64,000 bases of DNA from positions 5,978 to 69,977 of the forward strand of contig JAGZIY010000011.1 of assembly GCA_018365995.1 (NCBI GenBank). Direction: 5' to 3'. Positions 60,191 to 64,000 of this stretch are shown piece by piece. Below the pieces are notes generated by a model. It saw nothing but the letters and a program-made list of their open reading frames with translations. It made no database searches and was not told the DNA's origin. Both the position numbers and the translations under genes were made by a program. Position 1 is the stretch's first letter. Each line of letters starts with the position of its first letter. The stretch comes from Butyricicoccus pullicaecorum (GTDB lineage: Bacteria; Bacillota; Clostridia; Oscillospirales; Butyricicoccaceae).

Positions 60191-60624
60191 GTATCCTTTC
60201 CCTTTCCCTGAAGCTGCTCAATTGCTTTCATGAGCGCATCCGGCACAGGCAAGCCCATGCGTCCGGCATTCTCAATGATGCTGATGGTCTCATTGACAAT
60301 ATATGCAATGACTGCCGCCTCACGCACAAAGGACGTACCCAGCACGCTATCCAACTGCGCAGCCACCAATACTACAACAAGCGTCATTCCCTTTTTGAGC
60401 AGTCCCTGCCAGCATGCAGTGCTGTCCAGCTTGCCGGACTGTGTCTTGTCGCTCCGGTGAAATACCCCCGCAACAACCAGCCCGGATATGTAATCAAGCG
60501 CCATAAACAGTATGAGCGTGACAATTGCCGTATCCCAGCCGCCGAACAACTCACTAATCCATGCGCCAATGACTGCCGCGCCGCCCATCAGGGCGGCTTT
60601 TGTTTGTGTTAAATGAATTATCAT
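60187..60624 (-). CDS. Phage holin
   Basis: 145 residues with three or four TM segments (about 12-32, 33-54, 76-93), basic tails and the bacteriophage holin family pattern (IVTLILFMALDYISGLVVAG). It permeabilises the membrane so that the amidase reaches the wall. It overlaps the amidase start by 4 nt. Confidence 0.85.
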   Translation of the reverse strand: MIIHLTQTKAALMGGAAVIGAWISELFGGWDTAIVTLILFMALDYISGLVVAGVFHRSDKTQSGKLDSTACWQGLLKKGMTLVVVLVAAQLDSVLGTSFVREAAVIAYIVNETISIIENAGRMGLPVPDALMKAIEQLQGKGKDT

Positions 60625-60628
60625 GCTG

Positions 60629-60778
60629 TCATTCCTCCTGTACCTGTTGTTTTGAATCTGCGAGTTCTGGATATCCCATTTCGATGAGCAGGTGCTTTAC
60701 CTCTTCCCGCTTGATTTCTGGCACTTGCTCAATCGTCTTGAGCCCTTTGCGAATGAGTTCTGCATAAATCTTTGCCAT
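60629..60778 (-). CDS. XkdX-like small phage protein (49 aa)
   Basis: Minus strand frame MAKIYAELIRKGLKTIEQVP ... ending QQVQEE and TGA. It matches the short XkdX-type proteins that sit between tail fibre and holin genes in Firmicute phages (pattern YxxLIxxGxxTIxxVPxxLR). A ribosome site, AGGGAGAT, precedes the ATG. It stops 5 nt before the holin gene. Confidence 0.75.
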   Translation of the reverse strand: MAKIYAELIRKGLKTIEQVPEIKREEVKHLLIEMGYPELADSKQQVQEE

Positions 60779-60780
60779 AA

Positions 60781-61113
60781 TTATCTCCCTTGTGTCATCA
60801 TTTCATAGAGTTCCGCCAGTGCAAGCTGAGCGTCTGTCATTTGCTTTTTCAAATTTTCATTTTCCTTCTGCAATACAACGATTGGATTTGGTGCAGGTGG
60901 CTCCGGCTCGGGTCTCTCTGTTGGCGTGATTCCGATAATTGTACGGTTATCCTGCGCAAATGCAACAGAAATATATGGGGAATTTGTGACCGCAATTTGC
61001 TCAAACTCTGGCGGGACTGCAACCCATTCCTTTTCGTCGTTCCACACTTCTGGATAAATCCGATGTGATTGAGACTCTACATAATTTGTTTGGAGCTGTA
61101 AAATCGCTGACAT
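60781..61113 (-). CDS. Phage tail-associated hypothetical protein (110 aa)
   Basis: Begins MSAILQLQTNYVESQSHRIY, has a Pro-rich middle (PERPEPEPPAPNP) and a C-terminal coiled coil (about 82-108, LQKENENLKKQMTDAQLAL). Position and shape resemble small tail or chaperone proteins encoded after phage tail fibres. ATG 61113 has GTGAGGTG upstream. Family not certain. Confidence 0.7.
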   Translation of the reverse strand: MSAILQLQTNYVESQSHRIYPEVWNDEKEWVAVPPEFEQIAVTNSPYISVAFAQDNRTIIGITPTERPEPEPPAPNPIVVLQKENENLKKQMTDAQLALAELYEMMTQGR

Positions 61114-61123
61114 TTTCTGCACC

Positions 61124-62785
61124 TCACTTCAACGCAATATAATAATATGTATCATTGTCGTTTAACATCGATCCGACATTGCGAACATAAAACCCATTTT
61201 GGTAAATATCGATTGGCATATTTCCAGATGGTGTAGAGGTATTGCTGGCAGGCGCAGTATCTACGCGATAACCGAAATAAGTTGGCTCGTGTCCATGCAT
61301 TTCACTTGGGGAAACGATAACAGCCTTTGGACGAAAGCCCAATACCACTCTTTTGGTTGCACCGCCACCATCGCCAACATAAGAACCTCTGACAGCAGCG
61401 TCACCTCCAGTCCCAGCAGGACCTTGCGGACCTGCCGGACCGATTTCCCCACGGTCCCCTTTTGGTCCCTGCGGACCAGCAGATCCAGTAGGACCCTGTA
61501 CGCCTTGCGGTCCGGTGTCTCCCTTGTCTCCCTTGGCTCCGGGTTCTCCCTTTTCTCCTTTTTCTCCTTGCGGAATGACGAAATCGAAAACGGCTTCGAG
61601 TGCGGTACCGCTGTTTGTCACCTGTGCCTGTGTTCCCGCCTGTCCGGTCTGCACAGAGCCGACGCGCAGGCTTGCCGCCTGTCCGGGTTCCCCCTTGTCA
61701 CCTTTTGCACCGGGTTCCCCCTTCTCTCCTTTAGCGCCCGGGGTGCCGGCGGGTCCGGGGTCTCCCTGTTCTCCTTTGGCTCCCGGTGCACCGGCAGGAC
61801 CTGTCTCTCCTTTTTCACCCTTTGCGCCATCTTTTCCGGGTGCACCGTCCTGCCCGGGCTCTCCGCGCTCCCCCTTATCTCCCTTTGCACCATTCTTCAC
61901 AGTAAACACCTTTGCGCCCTCACGGTCGGTAATGGTAACAGTTGTGCCATCTTCTGTGGGCGTGGTCTGTACCGTGGGGGAAAATCCATCTGCGCCCTGT
62001 GCACCCGGCGCACCGTCCTGCCCCTGCGCGCCCGCCGGTCCGGGGTCTCCCTTTGCCCCTGCCGGTCCTGCGTCTCCTTTTTCCCCTTTCGCACCTTGCA
62101 GCTTGCCATGATTTGTCCAATCGCCTGCAACGCTGTCATAGATATAGATATCATAGGGGACAGATGCACCTACACTGTACGCATCACCGGCTTCCGGCTG
62201 TGTCACAGCCTCTTTGAGCGCTTGCAGACTTTCATACTTACCCAAAATGCGAAAGCCCTCTCCCTGCTCCCCTTTTGCACCTGTGTCACCCTTTGTTCCC
62301 GGTTCTCCGCGTTCTCCGCGCTCCCCCTTGTCTCCCTTTGCACCATTCTTGATTGTAAATTCCTTTGCGCCCTCATGGTCGGTAATGGTAACAGTTGTAC
62401 CCCCCTCTGCGGGTGCAGTCTGTACAGTGGGAGAAAACCCATCTGCTCCCTTGTCTCCCGGCTCGCCCTTGGCTCCCGGTTCTCCTCGTTCTCCTTTTGC
62501 GCCCGGTGTCCCCGGCTCTCCCTTTTCTCCAGTGTCCCCCTTTGTGCCCTGCGCACCCGTTTCCCCCTTTGGACCGGGCACACCCTGCGCACCAGTATCT
62601 CCTCTCTGTGCCAGCAGACTGTACTTCTGCCCGTCATCTGATGGTGTAACGCCAACCACACCGTCCTGTAATACAAGAAAGGAACTGCCCTCAAACCGCA
62701 CCAGATCCAGCCTGTTGTAGACTGATTCCGGCGCATATTCTCCCTTTGGTGTGATGGTCACCTTGCCCAAATTTGTACTTGCCAT
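61124..62785 (-). CDS. Collagen-like phage tail fibre protein
   Basis: 553 residues. An N-terminal attachment-like domain (1-63, TNLGKVTITPKGEYAPESVY), then long Gly-X-Y blocks (GEKGEPGTPGAKGERGEPG type) broken by two near-identical spacers (DGFSPTVQT ... GTTVTITD) and one unique globular insert (FRILGKYESLQALKEAV), then a C-terminal domain (about 460-553; GSYVGDGGGATKRVVLGF) likely to be the receptor-binding tip. Gly-X-Y repeats form triple helices. The repeats invite slippage and length change. It overlaps the upstream gene by one base (TAATG). Confidence 0.85.
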   Translation of the reverse strand: MASTNLGKVTITPKGEYAPESVYNRLDLVRFEGSSFLVLQDGVVGVTPSDDGQKYSLLAQRGDTGAQGVPGPKGETGAQGTKGDTGEKGEPGTPGAKGERGEPGAKGEPGDKGADGFSPTVQTAPAEGGTTVTITDHEGAKEFTIKNGAKGDKGERGERGEPGTKGDTGAKGEQGEGFRILGKYESLQALKEAVTQPEAGDAYSVGASVPYDIYIYDSVAGDWTNHGKLQGAKGEKGDAGPAGAKGDPGPAGAQGQDGAPGAQGADGFSPTVQTTPTEDGTTVTITDREGAKVFTVKNGAKGDKGERGEPGQDGAPGKDGAKGEKGETGPAGAPGAKGEQGDPGPAGTPGAKGEKGEPGAKGDKGEPGQAASLRVGSVQTGQAGTQAQVTNSGTALEAVFDFVIPQGEKGEKGEPGAKGDKGDTGPQGVQGPTGSAGPQGPKGDRGEIGPAGPQGPAGTGGDAAVRGSYVGDGGGATKRVVLGFRPKAVIVSPSEMHGHEPTYFGYRVDTAPASNTSTPSGNMPIDIYQNGFYVRNVGSMLNDNDTYYYIALK

Positions 62786-63615
62786 TATAAAATCACCTCT
62801 AAATATCCATTTTCATTCAGCTTAAAATCCGGCTGCTGATAGCCATCTGTCGTGTGCATAGAGAGCATGCCGGTTTGGGTATCTATGTCAAAGGTGGCGT
62901 ATTGCACATCTCCTCTGTCTCCTTTCTCTCCCGGCTCCCCTTTTGCGCCCTGCTCACCCTTTTCCCCTTGTGCCCCCTGTTCGCCCTTGTCCCCCTGCGC
63001 CTTTTGCCCGCTGTCCTCATACTGACCGGATATCGGGTTGTATATCCACCAGTTTCCACTTTGAATCTTGGGCGCATTTTTAGAAAAGGTTTCCGCCTTG
63101 TCTGCCGCATCTTCCGCCCGTTCTGCCGAAGTTCCTGCATTATCTACCGCTGTCTCGGCGCGTTCTGCTGCTTGTTCCGCGCGTTCCGCTGCATCCTGTG
63201 CCTGCCCAGCGGCTGCAACAGCCTGTTCCTTGATGTTGGTCAAATTCTGTTCCAACTGCTCAAACTCACTTGGCGGTGCAAACTCAGTTCCCGCCTTGAT
63301 ACTTTCCGCGAGCATCAGCCCCAAGACATTGGACTTGATTTCACGCTCTCCAGACAGACCACGTACCTGTAATTCGCACGGGCCCGCTGCCGAAAGATAG
63401 CTTTCCTTCAGTTCGCTGGACGCTACATTTCCATGCAGCATCGCGTCCAAAATATTTACCTTGCCGTCCGCAAACCGCAGTTCAAACTTGTACTGCCACA
63501 CACCGGGCGCATCTACATGCACAGCAAGCGTCCGCGCCAGATGTTCGCCGTCATAGCCAAGCAGTCTGTCTGCCCTGTCCGGTGCAGATAATACCCAATT
63601 TTTCAGTTGCAGCAT
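62785..63615 (-). CDS. BppU-like phage baseplate protein with coiled coil and collagen segment
   Basis: 276 residues. The N-terminal 115 residues form a beta-rich domain like phage baseplate upper proteins; then a helical coiled coil of Ala-Glu-Arg heptads (about 140-190, AAERAEQAAERAETAVDNA), a short Gly-X-Y collagen run (about 215-245) and a C-terminal beta domain. It probably links the tail baseplate to the collagen-like fibre. ATG 63615 is 10 nt after AAAGGAG. The fibre gene follows directly. Confidence 0.8.
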   Translation of the reverse strand: MLQLKNWVLSAPDRADRLLGYDGEHLARTLAVHVDAPGVWQYKFELRFADGKVNILDAMLHGNVASSELKESYLSAAGPCELQVRGLSGEREIKSNVLGLMLAESIKAGTEFAPPSEFEQLEQNLTNIKEQAVAAAGQAQDAAERAEQAAERAETAVDNAGTSAERAEDAADKAETFSKNAPKIQSGNWWIYNPISGQYEDSGQKAQGDKGEQGAQGEKGEQGAKGEPGEKGDRGDVQYATFDIDTQTGMLSMHTTDGYQQPDFKLNENGYLEVIL

Positions 63616-63772
63616 TGCCTGATGTCTCCTTTCATGTTCCATGCCTCCATTTTTTCATTTCTGCCCGCACTATTCCAATACACCTCCTGTCTCTCCATAG
63701 TTTCCTAAGCCTAAAAGACGCACAAGCGAGCCTTCATGGAAAATGCGTGCCATGGACACAGCCGGACAAGGG

Positions 63773-63878
63773 CTGTGCGCTTCCGCGGTGCGGCGTGCAT
63801 ACATTCCCATGAAGTGGGGGCACTGCTCGGTATCGTTCCCGCATGCACGCTCCCGCTATGCGGCGCTCATACATTCCC
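63773..63878 (-). repeat. Pair of direct repeats (about 36 bp)
   Basis: On the minus strand both units begin GGGAATGTATG, continue with CGCCGCA and end GCGG.AGCG. They lie 69 bp apart and differ at about six positions. Confidence 0.7.
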
Positions 63879-63929
63879 ACCCTTGCGGCGGACGTATGGC
63901 ATATCTGATGGAGAGGGAGGGAAGGGATT

Positions 63930-63969
63930 CAAAAGGGTTGGGGAACCGTAAGGTTCTAAACCCTTTTGG
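63930..63969 (-). terminator. Hairpin, probable terminator of an upstream gene
   Basis: CAAAAGGGTT...GAACC pairs with GGTTC..AACCCTTTTG; the minus-strand tail is only weakly T-rich. Confidence 0.5.
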
Positions 63970-64000
63970 CACCCTCGTTGCCACGAGACCGCTGTCGCCG

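Larger units (their letters stand above)
63616..64000. other. Region upstream of the tail-fibre genes
   Basis: 385 nt without a supported gene. It holds two direct 36-37 bp repeats (63773-63808 and 63842-63878) and a strong hairpin (63930-63969). No ordinary tail gene abuts the fibre gene as would be expected in a complete prophage. Confidence 0.6.

Noticed and set aside
61199..62641. 480-residue plus-strand frame opposite the collagen-like gene
   Set aside because: Gly-X-Y codons read in reverse leave an open frame rich in Ser, Cys and Leu; it is a shadow of the repeats.

Overview
This 64 kb window looks like chromosome of an anaerobic low-to-mid GC Firmicute of class Clostridia, probably an Oscillospiraceae/Butyricicoccaceae-type gut bacterium. 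The basis is family-level: a class III fructose-1,6-bisphosphatase, YqhQ/DUF1385, DUF896 and DUF1836 proteins, a desulfoferrodoxin-type domain, strong AGGAGG ribosome binding sites, several TTG/GTG starts and U-rich intrinsic terminators. Genus cannot be fixed from sequence reading alone.

Layout. 1-5.2 kb (minus): lipoprotein, OmpR-type response regulator, histidine kinase and YqhQ in one operon, then a solitary resolvase-type DNA-binding domain. 5.4-8.6 kb: fructose bisphosphatase and a DUF2238-like membrane protein. 8.6-15 kb: a perfect-consensus promoter, a cobalamin riboswitch with its own terminator, and a nickel/peptide-type ABC importer (five genes) plus a SAM methyltransferase, probably a B12-controlled metal or corrinoid-related uptake operon. 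15-18.8 kb: accessory segment between an IS200-type transposase remnant and a tRNA-Leu(UAG), holding three zinc-ribbon proteins and two XRE regulators. 18.9-24.4 kb: nitroreductase, sirtuin, dipeptidase, Gfo/Idh dehydrogenase and a divergent LacI regulator. 24.5-25.7 kb: an XRE regulator fused to a complete desulfoferrodoxin, and an AT-rich orphan gene. 26-29.7 kb: TrkH/KtrB, an ApgM-like phosphomutase and an RlmA-like methyltransferase.

29.9-37.2 kb: two Mg2+-type P-type ATPases around a winged-helix regulator that lacks a usable receiver domain, a small membrane protein, and a hemolysin-III protein. 37.4-39.6 kb: DUF1836 protein and glutamate dehydrogenase. 39.8-45.5 kb: a LacI-controlled carbohydrate locus (GPH transporter, two TIM-barrel isomerases, Gfo/Idh oxidoreductase) with perfect palindromic operators. 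45.7-48.1 kb: AlkD- and NagZ-like genes, followed by three tandem 102-103 bp repeats with covarying hairpins. 48.1-59.1 kb: housekeeping genes (GluQRS, Lrp, SPFH protein, Arc-like regulator, class IV aminotransferase, CAP protein, YjbQ, two HD proteins, CCA transferase, DUF896, MetY, GNAT). 59.2-64 kb: tRNA-Leu(UAA) followed by the lysis and tail-fibre end of a prophage or phage-like element with collagen-like proteins.

Most unusual items: the tandem covarying repeats at 47.7-48.0 kb, the XRE-desulfoferrodoxin fusion, the B12-riboswitch transporter-methyltransferase operon, the SPFH/Arc-like pair sharing TGATATCA promoter palindromes, a two-copy structured 3' element (20.3 and 36.5 kb), and the zinc-ribbon/XRE cluster. 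None could be tested by database search here.
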